From positions 1 through 5,488 of the forward strand of contig DAOVLC010000121.1 in NCBI GenBank assembly GCA_030631455.1: a DNA stretch of 5,488 nucleotides, written 5' to 3'. Positions 1-5,376 of this stretch are shown here, one piece after another. The notes beneath the pieces are model-generated. The model did not search any database. It worked only from the letters and a program-made list of their open reading frames with translations, and was not told where the DNA came from. The translations under genes and the position numbers were made by a program. The stretch is from Candidatus Zixiibacteriota bacterium (GTDB taxonomy: Bacteria > Zixibacteria > MSB-5A5 > JAABVY01 > JAHJOQ01). Numbering within the stretch: position 1 is the first letter of the stretch; each line of letters opens with the position of its first letter.

Positions 1-694
1 CACGACACTCTCAGTTAACATTGGGGTGGCGATGTCCCGCCTGACAGGGAAGGAAGCCGCCATAGTCGATCTGGATTTGCAGCTGGGCGATGTTGCGAAC
101 TACCTGGATCTGACGCCGACCTACAACATACTTGATGCCTGTGGTGATGGTGACTCTGTCGATGAAACGCAGCTGCAGGGTTGTATGACCCGCCATGACT
201 CTAACGTTTTTGTCCTTGCCGAGCCCAAGGGACTTGTAGATTCGAATACGATTAAGGAATCTCAAGTTGATCAGATCCTGCGACACTTGAAATCCATGTA
301 CTCGTTTGTGATCGTCGATACGCCTCATGTATTCGATCACAAGACTCTTGCAGCATTCAGTAACTCCGATTATGTAGTATTAGTAGCAGTAGCCAGTATC
401 TCGTCAATCCGTGCAACACGGAAGTCGCTGGATTTTCTGCGATCTCAGGGATATGGCACCGAGAAGCTGAAGGTTCTGATAAATCGATCAAGTAAGAAAG
501 ATGATATAAAGTCAAGCGAGATTGAGTCTGCACTCGATTATCCTGTGACATGGACCGTTCCAAACAACTATCGCGATGTAATAGAATCGATCAACTCCGG
601 AATCCCATTGGCTGGGCAGAAACGGCTTTCAAACGTTGGTAAGAGTATCGAGAAGCTGACTAATGAAGTACAGAACTGGGTACATAGTGCATGA
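1..694 (+). CDS. tadZ: TadZ/CpaE-type MinD/ParA-family ATPase of the Tad pilus (5' partial)
   Basis: This is the C-terminal 230 residues of a TadZ/CpaE protein, the MinD/ParA-like ATPase that places the Tad machine at its site in the cell. The reading frame is open from base 2. The first visible residues, TTLSVNIG, match the end of a deviant Walker A motif (KGGxGxTT) followed by its helix, so the true start lies upstream and the GTG at 26 is internal. Other family motifs are VDLDLQLGDVA (visible residues 22-32), the switch-II/Walker B-like VIVDTP (about 103-108, bases 308-325), and an LINR segment (about 159-162) where MinD-like proteins read the base. The N-terminal receiver-like domain common in CpaE would be off the window. 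The TGA stop is 32 nt before cpaF, consistent with one operon. Family and context are clear; the P-loop lysines cannot be checked here. Confidence 0.9.
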   Translation, partial: TTLSVNIGVAMSRLTGKEAAIVDLDLQLGDVANYLDLTPTYNILDACGDGDSVDETQLQGCMTRHDSNVFVLAEPKGLVDSNTIKESQVDQILRHLKSMYSFVIVDTPHVFDHKTLAAFSNSDYVVLVAVASISSIRATRKSLDFLRSQGYGTEKLKVLINRSSKKDDIKSSEIESALDYPVTWTVPNNYRDVIESINSGIPLAGQKRLSNVGKSIEKLTNEVQNWVHSA

Positions 695-726
695 CTGAGC
701 ATTGAACCTAGAGTGAGGAATATAGA

Positions 727-2088
727 ATGAACTTCAGGAGGAATTCAAAGAAACAAGATACAGTGTCGAGCCCACCGTCAACCAGCCTGGAACGGGACGC
801 CGCCCCCAAGGACAGAAGAGACAGCTTTCAGGAACTGAAAACCCGTCTTCACAAGAAACTTATCGACAGGCTCGACCTCACTGCACTCGCAGGCGCAGAT
901 CAAGAGACAATTGCCCGCCAGATCAGAGAGGTGATTGCTCTGCTGGTAGCCGAAGAGAAAGTATTCCTTACTCAGGAGAGCAAGGAACTGCTTATTGCTG
1001 AAATAATGAATGAGACGTTTGGCCTTGGCCCTATCGAGCAATACATGGACGACCCGGAAATCTCAGATGTACTTGTGAATGCATCGGGTGAAGTCTACAT
1101 AGAGCGCTACGGAAAGCTGGAACTGACCGACACACGTTTCAAAGACGACGATCATCTCATGCTGATCATAGATAGAATCCTTTCCCGAGTAGGGCGCCGC
1201 GTGGATGAGGCATCTCCAATGGTTGATGCTCGATTACCAGACGGTTCTCGAGTAAATGCTATTATCCCTCCGGTAGCGCTGGATGGGCCTATACTTTCTA
1301 TTCGTAAGTTTCGCGTCGATATTCTGAACATGGACGATGTCATAAGGTACGGAACATTGACTTCTCCTATGATGCATTTCTTGCGTGGTGCTGTCCAGGC
1401 ACGCCTCAACATCCTGATTTCTGGCGGTACCGGCGCTGGAAAAACTACATTCCTGAATATTCTCTCGGGATACATATCACATGAGGAGAGAGTGGTCACC
1501 ATTGAGGATTCTGCAGAGCTAAAGCTTCTACAGCCGCATGTCGTACGTTTAGAGACCAGACCCCCAAATATCGAGAATAAGGGGACTGTAACTCAGAGAG
1601 ATCTGGTAAGAAACGCACTGAGAATGAGACCAAACAGGATTATTATCGGTGAGGTAAGAGGACCGGAGATCTATGACATGCTGCAGGCAATGAATACGGG
1701 GCATGACGGCTCATTGACCACCGTTCATGCCAATGGACCCAGGGACGTCCTTCTCAGGTTGGAGACCCTAATGCTGCTGGCAGGTGTTGATATCCCTGAA
1801 AGGGCTGTGCGAGAACTCATAACCGCAGCGATCAACGTTGTAATACAGATTAACAGGTACAGCGATGGATCGCGCAAGATATCAAGTATCTCGGAAATAG
1901 TCGGTATGGAGCGGAACACCATCACGATGCAAGAGATATTCAACTTCGAGAAGACCGGCGTAGGAGAAGATGGGAAGATTCTTGGAGAGTTCAAGCCGAC
2001 AGGTATCCGTCCAAACTTCCTGAACAAGATCCTTGGCTCAGGCATCGAACTGCCACCAAACATGTTTAGCACATTGGAGGTGGACTAG
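727..2088 (+). CDS. cpaF: Tad secretion ATPase TadA/CpaF
   Basis: This 453-residue protein is the type II/IV secretion-family (GspE/VirB11-like) ATPase that powers Flp pilus assembly from the cytoplasmic face of the inner membrane. Residues 1-35 look disordered and charged. Residues 36-220 form the CpaF N-terminal domain, with the family-typical stretches FGLGPIE (98-104) and DARLPDGSRVNAI (167-179). The ATPase core carries Walker A GGTGAGKT (233-240), the Asp box TIEDSAEL (258-265), Walker B RIIIGEVRGPE (304-314, glutamate at 309) and the His box GHDGSLTTVHAN (325-336). All catalytic motifs are intact and the length is normal for CpaF. The start is supported by GAGG at 715-718, 8 nt before the ATG. 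The TAG stop directly abuts the tadB GTG, so the two genes are very likely translationally coupled. VirB11 and PilB are less likely because of the CpaF-type N-domain and the Tad neighbours. Confidence 0.97.
   Translation: MNFRRNSKKQDTVSSPPSTSLERDAAPKDRRDSFQELKTRLHKKLIDRLDLTALAGADQETIARQIREVIALLVAEEKVFLTQESKELLIAEIMNETFGLGPIEQYMDDPEISDVLVNASGEVYIERYGKLELTDTRFKDDDHLMLIIDRILSRVGRRVDEASPMVDARLPDGSRVNAIIPPVALDGPILSIRKFRVDILNMDDVIRYGTLTSPMMHFLRGAVQARLNILISGGTGAGKTTFLNILSGYISHEERVVTIEDSAELKLLQPHVVRLETRPPNIENKGTVTQRDLVRNALRMRPNRIIIGEVRGPEIYDMLQAMNTGHDGSLTTVHANGPRDVLLRLETLMLLAGVDIPERAVRELITAAINVVIQINRYSDGSRKISSISEIVGMERNTITMQEIFNFEKTGVGEDGKILGEFKPTGIRPNFLNKILGSGIELPPNMFSTLEVD
2076..2080 (+). promoter_or_regulatory. 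Shine-Dalgarno of tadB inside the end of cpaF
   Basis: GGAGG lies within the last codons of cpaF, 8 nt before the GTG at 2089. It decides the tadB start: that GTG follows the cpaF TAG with no gap, and no ATG in frame lies near it. Confidence 0.75.
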
Positions 2089-3060
2089 GTGCTGCTTTAC
2101 ATAGCTCTCATGGTGTTTGCTGCGGTATTCCTCAGCACTCTGTCTATTAGCCTCATAATGCGTGAGCGGTTTGCCCGAACAAGGCGACTCGTGAAGAGGC
2201 GGATGGAGGATCTGGCCACGGAAGGCAAGACGGAAAATGACATATATGAATCTATCATGAAAGACGACAGCCTCAGCACCATTCCGGTGATTGACCGTAT
2301 TCTCTCTAAGTTCATGTTTTCAAAAAACCTGCAACGGGTGATCGACCAGTCCGGAGTCGCAGCGAACGCGGGGACTATGATTATGGCGTGCGTCTCCCTT
2401 GCTGGGTTGTTGCTACTGATAGTATACTATCTGACGGGTAATTTGGCCTATGGATTCCTGGCCGGGGTGCCCGGAGGACTTCTGCCGATCCTATATATCC
2501 TCAGAAAGAGAAAGAAGAGAGTTGAGCAATTTGAGTCGCTGATGCCGGAGGCCATGGATATGATCACAAGTGCACTAAGGTCCGGCTTCTCATTTGAATT
2601 GGCTCTGAAGATGGTTGCACATGAAATACCCGACCCACTCGGGATCGAATTCGCTATAACGTTCGAACAGCAGAATCTTGGAGCTAATCTTGACGTAGCA
2701 TTGCATAACCTTCTCTCTCGTGTACCGAGCGAGGATCTCGCCTTATTCGTTACTGCGATGATGATCCACAAGAATACAGGCGGTAATCTTGCCGAGATTC
2801 TGGAGAAGACCAGTTCTACTATTAGAGATCGATTCAGGTTTAAGAGGGAGGTTCGTACCAAGACTGTACATGGCAGGTTTTCCGGTTTTGTCCTGATAGC
2901 TCTGCCGCTTGCCGTGATTGCCATTATGCTGGTGATACATCCTGACTACTTCATGACTCTAATTAGAGACAAGGTCGGAAACTACATGTTGGGTGCTGCT
3001 GCAATAATGCAGTTGCTTGGCCTATGGCTTATAGCGAGAATAGTTAACATTAAGATTTAG
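2089..3060 (+). CDS. tadB: Tad pilus inner-membrane platform protein TadB
   Basis: This 323-residue protein is the first of the paired GspF-like platform proteins that sit in the inner membrane above the CpaF ATPase. Hydrophobic segments are visible at about 2-24, 95-115, 118-138, 266-285 and 299-319. A type II secretion F domain runs from about 148 to 265, with the expected pattern: FESLMPEAMDMITSALRSG (148-166), then the acidic/polar EQQNLGAN (193-200), then KNTGGNLAEILEKTSSTIR (228-246), where TGGNLAEIL is a TadB hallmark. Two segments before and two after the F domain match TadB architecture. The GTG start follows the cpaF stop without a gap and has GGAGG 8 nt upstream. The TAG stop is 9 nt before tadC. 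The order tadZ-cpaF-tadB-tadC is canonical, so the family call is secure. Confidence 0.95.
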   Translation: MLLYIALMVFAAVFLSTLSISLIMRERFARTRRLVKRRMEDLATEGKTENDIYESIMKDDSLSTIPVIDRILSKFMFSKNLQRVIDQSGVAANAGTMIMACVSLAGLLLLIVYYLTGNLAYGFLAGVPGGLLPILYILRKRKKRVEQFESLMPEAMDMITSALRSGFSFELALKMVAHEIPDPLGIEFAITFEQQNLGANLDVALHNLLSRVPSEDLALFVTAMMIHKNTGGNLAEILEKTSSTIRDRFRFKREVRTKTVHGRFSGFVLIALPLAVIAIMLVIHPDYFMTLIRDKVGNYMLGAAAIMQLLGLWLIARIVNIKI

Positions 3061-3069
3061 GGTACAGGC

Positions 3070-3984
3070 ATGCATATATACCTAATAACAGGCCTTGTCT
3101 TCGTTTTCTTCTTCATCATAGCTATTACGGTGCTCTACTACACTTCAGTCAGGAAGAATCCTGTAAGAAAACGTCTCAAGGACATGAGCGTTGATGATCC
3201 GGCTCCCGGTTATGATAGTAAGAGTGCGCGCAGCTCGCTCACTAAGAACATCATGCAGATTGTAATGCCGGAATCCGGGGATCAGTCGTCCACAAGATTA
3301 TGGCTTATCCGTGCGGGGTATTACGCGCCGCAGAGCGTATACGATTACTATAGCGCTGTCATTCTCCTTTCGATCGCTTTAGGTCTGTTGGGCGGTGTTG
3401 GCGCTTTCTACTTTGACCAGATACAGTCCCGAATCTTGCTGGCCGCTGCAACCGGCCTGATCGTTGGGGCGCTTCTTCCGAAGTTGTGGGTCGCAAGGAA
3501 AATCGTGAGAAGGAAAGAGCTGATTAGACGAGCGGTGCCGAACATGCTGGACCTGATGGTGGTATGTGTCGAGGCAGGGTTGAGCGTGACTGCGGCGGTA
3601 CGAAAGCTTTCTGACGAAGTTGGGCTGAATTGTCGAGAGCTGCGTGACGAACTCCGACTCTTGAATCATGAGATTCTGCTTGGAAAAGACAAGGGTGAAG
3701 CTTTCAGAGGTCTTGCAGACAGGACAGGCGTTGACGAATTGAGATCGCTTGCGGTTACGCTGATACAGACCGAAAAGCTTGGCACCAGTGTCGCAACATC
3801 TTTGAGAGTATTGGCTGATACCATGAGGTTCAACCGAAGGCAGAGAGCTGAGGAGATGGCCAACAAGGTTTCCATTAAGCTGGTATTTCCTCTTGTTCTG
3901 TTGATTTTCCCTGAGCTGCTGGTTGTTTTGATCGGACCCGCAGCAATTACCCTGGTAAGAACCCTTGGAGGGTTGGTTGAATAA
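3070..3984 (+). CDS. tadC: Tad pilus inner-membrane platform protein TadC
   Basis: This 304-residue protein is the second GspF-like platform component, thought to pair with TadB. Membrane segments are predicted at about 5-25, 93-113, 121-138 and 270-297. The type II secretion F domain spans about 155-282, beginning RRAVPNMLDLMVVCVEAG (153-170) and including QTEKLGTSVATSLRVLADTM (233-252). The C-terminal FPLVLLIFPELLVVLIGPA (273-291) is a typical TadC ending. The ATG at 3070 is only 9 nt after the tadB stop. The nearest Shine-Dalgarno is a weak AGGG (3059-3062) overlapping that stop codon, so translation probably depends on coupling to tadB. Nothing appears truncated. Confidence 0.95.
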   Translation: MHIYLITGLVFVFFFIIAITVLYYTSVRKNPVRKRLKDMSVDDPAPGYDSKSARSSLTKNIMQIVMPESGDQSSTRLWLIRAGYYAPQSVYDYYSAVILLSIALGLLGGVGAFYFDQIQSRILLAAATGLIVGALLPKLWVARKIVRRKELIRRAVPNMLDLMVVCVEAGLSVTAAVRKLSDEVGLNCRELRDELRLLNHEILLGKDKGEAFRGLADRTGVDELRSLAVTLIQTEKLGTSVATSLRVLADTMRFNRRQRAEEMANKVSIKLVFPLVLLIFPELLVVLIGPAAITLVRTLGGLVE

Positions 3985-3995
3985 ACTTAAACAAC

Positions 3996-4000
3996 GGAGG
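3996..4000 (+). promoter_or_regulatory. Strong Shine-Dalgarno of the 33-codon ORF
   Basis: A full GGAGG lies 5 nt before the ATG at 4006, in the 21-nt gap after tadC. It is one of the clearest ribosome binding sites in the window and is the main reason to treat the tiny downstream ORF as a real gene. Confidence 0.7.
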
Positions 4001-4005
4001 CACAG

Positions 4006-4107
4006 ATGGACAGCACAACAATACTAATTATCGTTGCGGTGATACTGGGCATAGCATACTTGCTTAAGCGCTCTGCCAGAATAAGGAAACAACCCAGAAA
4101 GCGTTAA
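4006..4107 (+). CDS. Single-pass membrane microprotein, 33 residues, unknown function
   Basis: A short ORF begins 21 nt after tadC with GGAGG 5 nt before its ATG. The product starts MDSTTILIIVAVILGIAYLL, so residues 5-20 form one hydrophobic helix, and residues 21-33 are strongly basic (K21, R22, R25, R27, K28, R31, K32, R33). By the positive-inside rule the N-terminus should face outward and the basic tail the cytoplasm, where CpaF and the platform are. It is not a Flp pilin: it lacks the prepilin cleavage site with the Glu-Tyr pair, and its basic tail is on the wrong side for one. I do not recognise a family. Position and ribosome binding site suggest translation with the tad operon; a role as a small accessory or stabiliser of the TadB/TadC platform is only inference. 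The 4107 end overlaps a possible promoter for the next gene. Confidence 0.6.
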   Translation: MDSTTILIIVAVILGIAYLLKRSARIRKQPRKR

Positions 4108-4131
4108 GAAACGTAAAGCTTTACACATAAT
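4104..4131 (+). promoter_or_regulatory. Possible sigma-70-type promoter upstream of the pilZ leader
   Basis: TTAAGA (4104-4109, four of six matches to TTGACA) and CATAAT (4126-4131, five of six matches to TATAAT) are separated by 16 nt. The predicted start would be near 4138, at the beginning of a G/C-rich, strongly foldable leader. The -35 box overlaps the TAA of the microprotein gene. Single promoter matches of this quality occur by chance, so this is tentative. Confidence 0.4.
4113..4124. repeat. Perfect 12-bp palindrome GTAAAGCTTTAC
   Basis: The sequence is identical to its reverse complement and lies inside the spacer between the possible -35 and -10 boxes, where a dimeric repressor or activator could bind. 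There is no T-run after it, so it is not a convincing terminator for the tad operon. Confidence 0.4.
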
Positions 4132-4137
4132 TGCCCG

Positions 4138-4222
4138 GGCCGTTATCTAAACCCTGATGGCAAGGCCATATGCCTTGTGTGCCGTCTCCCGGTTTGGAGC
4201 CTGAGCCTACTTTGCTGCGGCT
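4138..4222 (+). ncRNA. Candidate structured 5' leader of the pilZ gene
   Basis: The 164 nt between the microprotein and pilZ fold well on paper. CTAAACC (4147-4153) pairs with GGTTTGG (4191-4197). Inside it, GATGGC (4156-4161) pairs with GCCGTC (4181-4186), and AAGGC (4162-4166) pairs with GCCTT (4172-4176) around a CATAT loop, leaving a GTGT bulge. An outer GGCCG (4138-4142) can pair with CGGCT (4218-4222). A competing hairpin, CTCC (4186-4189) with GGAG (4196-4199), excludes the CTAAACC helix, so two alternative states are possible. I compared it by eye with cyclic di-GMP-I (GEMM), cobalamin, TPP, fluoride and molybdenum-cofactor riboswitches and saw none of their conserved cores. It may be an unclassified leader, a small RNA, or chance folding. 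Confidence 0.35.
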
Positions 4223-4241
4223 ATGTTTCGAATGAACTTCC

Positions 4242-4255
4242 GTACTACTTAGTAC
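4242..4255. repeat. Inverted repeat GTACTA-CT-TAGTAC
   Basis: Two 6-nt arms flank a 2-nt centre, ending 22 nt before the likely pilZ start. As DNA it could be an operator. As RNA it could form a 5-bp hairpin with a four-base loop just before the ribosome binding site. No T-run follows, so it is not an intrinsic terminator. Confidence 0.35.
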
Positions 4256-4266
4256 TCACAGATGCT

Positions 4267-4270
4267 AGGA
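4267..4270 (+). promoter_or_regulatory. Shine-Dalgarno deciding the pilZ start
   Basis: AGGA lies 7 nt before the ATG at 4278 but only 1 nt before the in-frame ATG at 4272. Normal spacing favours 4278. Confidence 0.55.
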
Positions 4271-4277
4271 CATGATT

Positions 4278-4667
4278 ATGCAGGATGATCGGAAATACAG
4301 GAGACCTCGGCTGGTCGATCAATTCAATGTGTTAGACAGTGTGACGAATAGACACATTGGGAGAATGACCGACCTGACAATCGAAGGCACGATGATGGTC
4401 TCTGCGGAACCTGTGAAGATAGGGCGTACATTCAAGTGCAGATTCGAATTGCCAAGAAACATGTACGACGGTCAGCAGTTGGATTTTCATATAAAGGCAA
4501 AGTGGTGTGATCAGATTGAGTCCGGTGGAATTTACCAAACTGGGTATCAATTCGTCGATCTGACGCCTGAAGACAAAGAACTGATCCGGATCATCCTGGA
4601 ACAAGCGACTGCTGAGGGAGCTGAACCTGAGCATCCAACCGTTTTTGGGCTTGACTCGGAATCATGA
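4278..4667 (+). CDS. PilZ-domain protein, candidate cyclic di-GMP receptor
   Basis: This 129-residue single-domain protein (131 if the ATG at 4272 is used) matches the PilZ fold. The N-terminal RxxxR switch is R5-K6-Y7-R8-R9. The second ligand motif, normally (D/N)xSxxG, appears as D32-L-T34-I-E-G37 with threonine in place of serine. The strand pattern continues through FKCRFELP (52-59) and KAKW (73-76) to GYQFVDLTPEDKELI (89-103), the usual PilZ C-terminal strand and helix. There is no signal peptide or membrane segment, so it should be cytosolic. PilZ proteins classically bind cyclic di-GMP and then a partner. Lying 170 nt after the tad operon on the same strand, it could link cyclic di-GMP to pilus output, but that is inference. 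The long foldable leader suggests it has its own control. The domain call is firm; ligand binding is unproven because of the threonine. Confidence 0.85.
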   Translation: MQDDRKYRRPRLVDQFNVLDSVTNRHIGRMTDLTIEGTMMVSAEPVKIGRTFKCRFELPRNMYDGQQLDFHIKAKWCDQIESGGIYQTGYQFVDLTPEDKELIRIILEQATAEGAEPEHPTVFGLDSES

Positions 4668-4747
4668 TGTAGAAAGTCAAGCGTGCATACTTTCCTTGAG
4701 AAGAACATCTTCACTCATTGAAACTGCCGGACAATTATCGAGAACAC

Positions 4748-4775
4748 AGACCGCCCAGAGCTGGGTCTTTGTCTT
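4748..4775. terminator. Weak terminator-like hairpin between convergent genes
   Basis: AGACC (4748-4752) can pair with GGTCT (4764-4768); an alternative core is CCCA (4754-4757) with TGGG (4762-4765). A T-rich but interrupted tail, TTGTCTT, follows on the + strand, and a weaker TGTGTTCT follows on the - strand. Its place 80 nt after the pilZ stop and between convergent genes suits a terminator, perhaps bidirectional, but the stem is short. Confidence 0.35.
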
Positions 4776-4783
4776 ATGTCAGA

Positions 4784-4924
4784 TCAGCAATCCGGCCTCT
4801 CATCGCCATCTGTACCACATAGGGCGTTGCCGCATGAGGTGATGTGCTCGATTACCTGGGCAACGTCATCCATATGCACGGCTCGGGAGCTATTGGCGTT
4901 AAGAGTCTCGATCTGAATCAACAC
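4784..4924 (-). CDS. Possible 46-residue small ORF downstream of the DUF192 gene
   Basis: On the - strand, a GTG at 4924-4922 opens 46 codons to a TGA at 4786-4784. It lies directly after the tandem TAA TAA of the DUF192 gene and in the same frame. The product includes HMDDVAQVIEHITSCGNALC (17-36) and has three cysteines (31, 36, 46). Codon statistics look coding-like: G is frequent at first positions and about 29 of 46 third positions are G or C. Against it, there is no recognisable ribosome binding site before the GTG or before the internal ATG at 4873, and I recognise no family. Translation might depend on coupling to the DUF192 gene. It could also be a relic or chance. A 45-nt stem-loop (4823-4867) lies within it. 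Confidence 0.3.
   Translation of the reverse strand: MLIQIETLNANSSRAVHMDDVAQVIEHITSCGNALCGTDGDERPDC
4823..4867. repeat. 45-nt imperfect stem-loop
   Basis: GGCGTTGCC (4823-4831) pairs with GGCAACGTC (4859-4867), nine pairs including one G-U. After a 5/1-nt internal loop, AGGTGAT (4837-4843) pairs with ATTACCT (4851-4857), seven pairs including one G-U, around a 7-nt loop. This is the longest hairpin in the window. No T-run follows on either strand, so it is not a simple terminator. Confidence 0.45.
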
Positions 4925-4927
4925 TTA

Positions 4928-5326
4928 TTACGAGTTATCATCTACTTCCCGGAGTTCAATGATATCTCCCACCTCAGTGTCCGTTACCCTGAGTTTGCCC
5001 GCCGATAGCTCCAACGCGCCTTCGGCGCGGAAGACTATTCTTGAAAGGCGATTCGGTTTGAGATTATGGTGAACGGCTAACACACGACCATCTTTAGCCA
5101 GGAATGCCACGTCAATGGGAAACTGCATTCGAAATGTGTGAATCCATTCGCAGGGAACTATGTACATGGCCTCATCGGTATCCAGCCCCTTGCGACCCAA
5201 GAGTCCCCGACGACGCTGTGCACTTGTTCCCGCCCATTCTACACGGTGTGCTAAGATTGTATCTTCTTTAGAGAGGTTAACAGCTTGCATAATAGGATTG
5301 GCAGGGTCGATCCCACTTTCAATCAT
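4928..5326 (-). CDS. DUF192 family protein
   Basis: This 132-residue protein (from the ATG at 5326) belongs to DUF192, a small beta-rich family of unknown biochemical function. Features expected of the family are in order: TSAQRRRGLLGR (34-45), the core HTFRMQFPIDVAFLAKDGRV (63-82), GALELSAG (103-110) and GDIIEL (120-125). The start is uncertain. The frame is open back to a GTG at 5455 (175 residues), and ATGs at 5395 and 5389 are possible. I prefer 5326 because AAAGGA (5340-5335) lies 8 nt upstream, and the extra N-terminal residues do not look like a signal peptide or a conserved domain. With this start the product should be cytosolic. It ends with tandem stops TAA TAA. It converges on pilZ, so it is not in the tad transcript, and no function can be assigned. 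Confidence 0.85.
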   Translation of the reverse strand: MIESGIDPANPIMQAVNLSKEDTILAHRVEWAGTSAQRRRGLLGRKGLDTDEAMYIVPCEWIHTFRMQFPIDVAFLAKDGRVLAVHHNLKPNRLSRIVFRAEGALELSAGKLRVTDTEVGDIIELREVDDNS

Positions 5327-5334
5327 TCCCAGTA

Positions 5335-5340
5335 TCCTTT
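5335..5340 (-). promoter_or_regulatory. Shine-Dalgarno deciding the DUF192 start
   Basis: AAAGGA on the - strand lies 8 nt before the ATG at 5326. None of the alternative starts (5455, 5395, 5389, 5290) has a site as good; the ATG at 5395 has only AGGG 5 nt upstream and the ATG at 5290 has none. Confidence 0.55.
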
Positions 5341-5354
5341 CTGGCTTCAATAGA

Positions 5355-5376
5355 TGCGTATCCGACCAGATACGCA
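5355..5376. repeat. Perfect 8-bp inverted repeat upstream of DUF192
   Basis: TGCGTATC (5355-5362) and GATACGCA (5369-5376) are exact reverse complements around the 6-nt spacer CGACCA. The repeat ends 29 nt upstream of the preferred ATG, a usual place for an operator or a leader hairpin. If translation starts at 5395 or 5455 instead, it lies inside the coding region. Confidence 0.5.

Noticed and set aside
373..400. TAGTA/GTAG-rich repeat-like stretch in tadZ
   Set aside because: It is explained by runs of valine and alanine codons in a hydrophobic beta strand.
26..694. GTG at 26 as the true start of tadZ
   Set aside because: The frame is open to the window edge and the upstream residues match the P-loop end of the family, so the gene is simply cut by the window.
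4006..4107. Flp-type pilin
   Set aside because: It is too short, lacks the cleavage motif with the Glu-Tyr pair, and its basic segment follows the hydrophobic helix rather than preceding it.
4157..4204. 15-codon upstream ORF (MARPYALC...) in the pilZ leader
   Set aside because: It has no ribosome binding site and its bases are accounted for by the proposed helices; not enough to call a leader peptide.
4138..4222. Cyclic di-GMP-I riboswitch before pilZ
   Set aside because: The conserved GEMM core (such as GGGCAAACC and GGACGCAAAGCC) is absent on both strands, so only an unclassified leader can be suggested.
4223..4240. tRNA T-arm-like TTTCGAATG
   Set aside because: Only a 3-bp stem is possible and no acceptor, D or anticodon arms can be placed around it.
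4645..4842. + strand ORF of 65 codons overlapping the end of pilZ
   Set aside because: Its composition is not protein-like, it has no ribosome binding site, and it runs through the terminator-like hairpin; chance is the better explanation.
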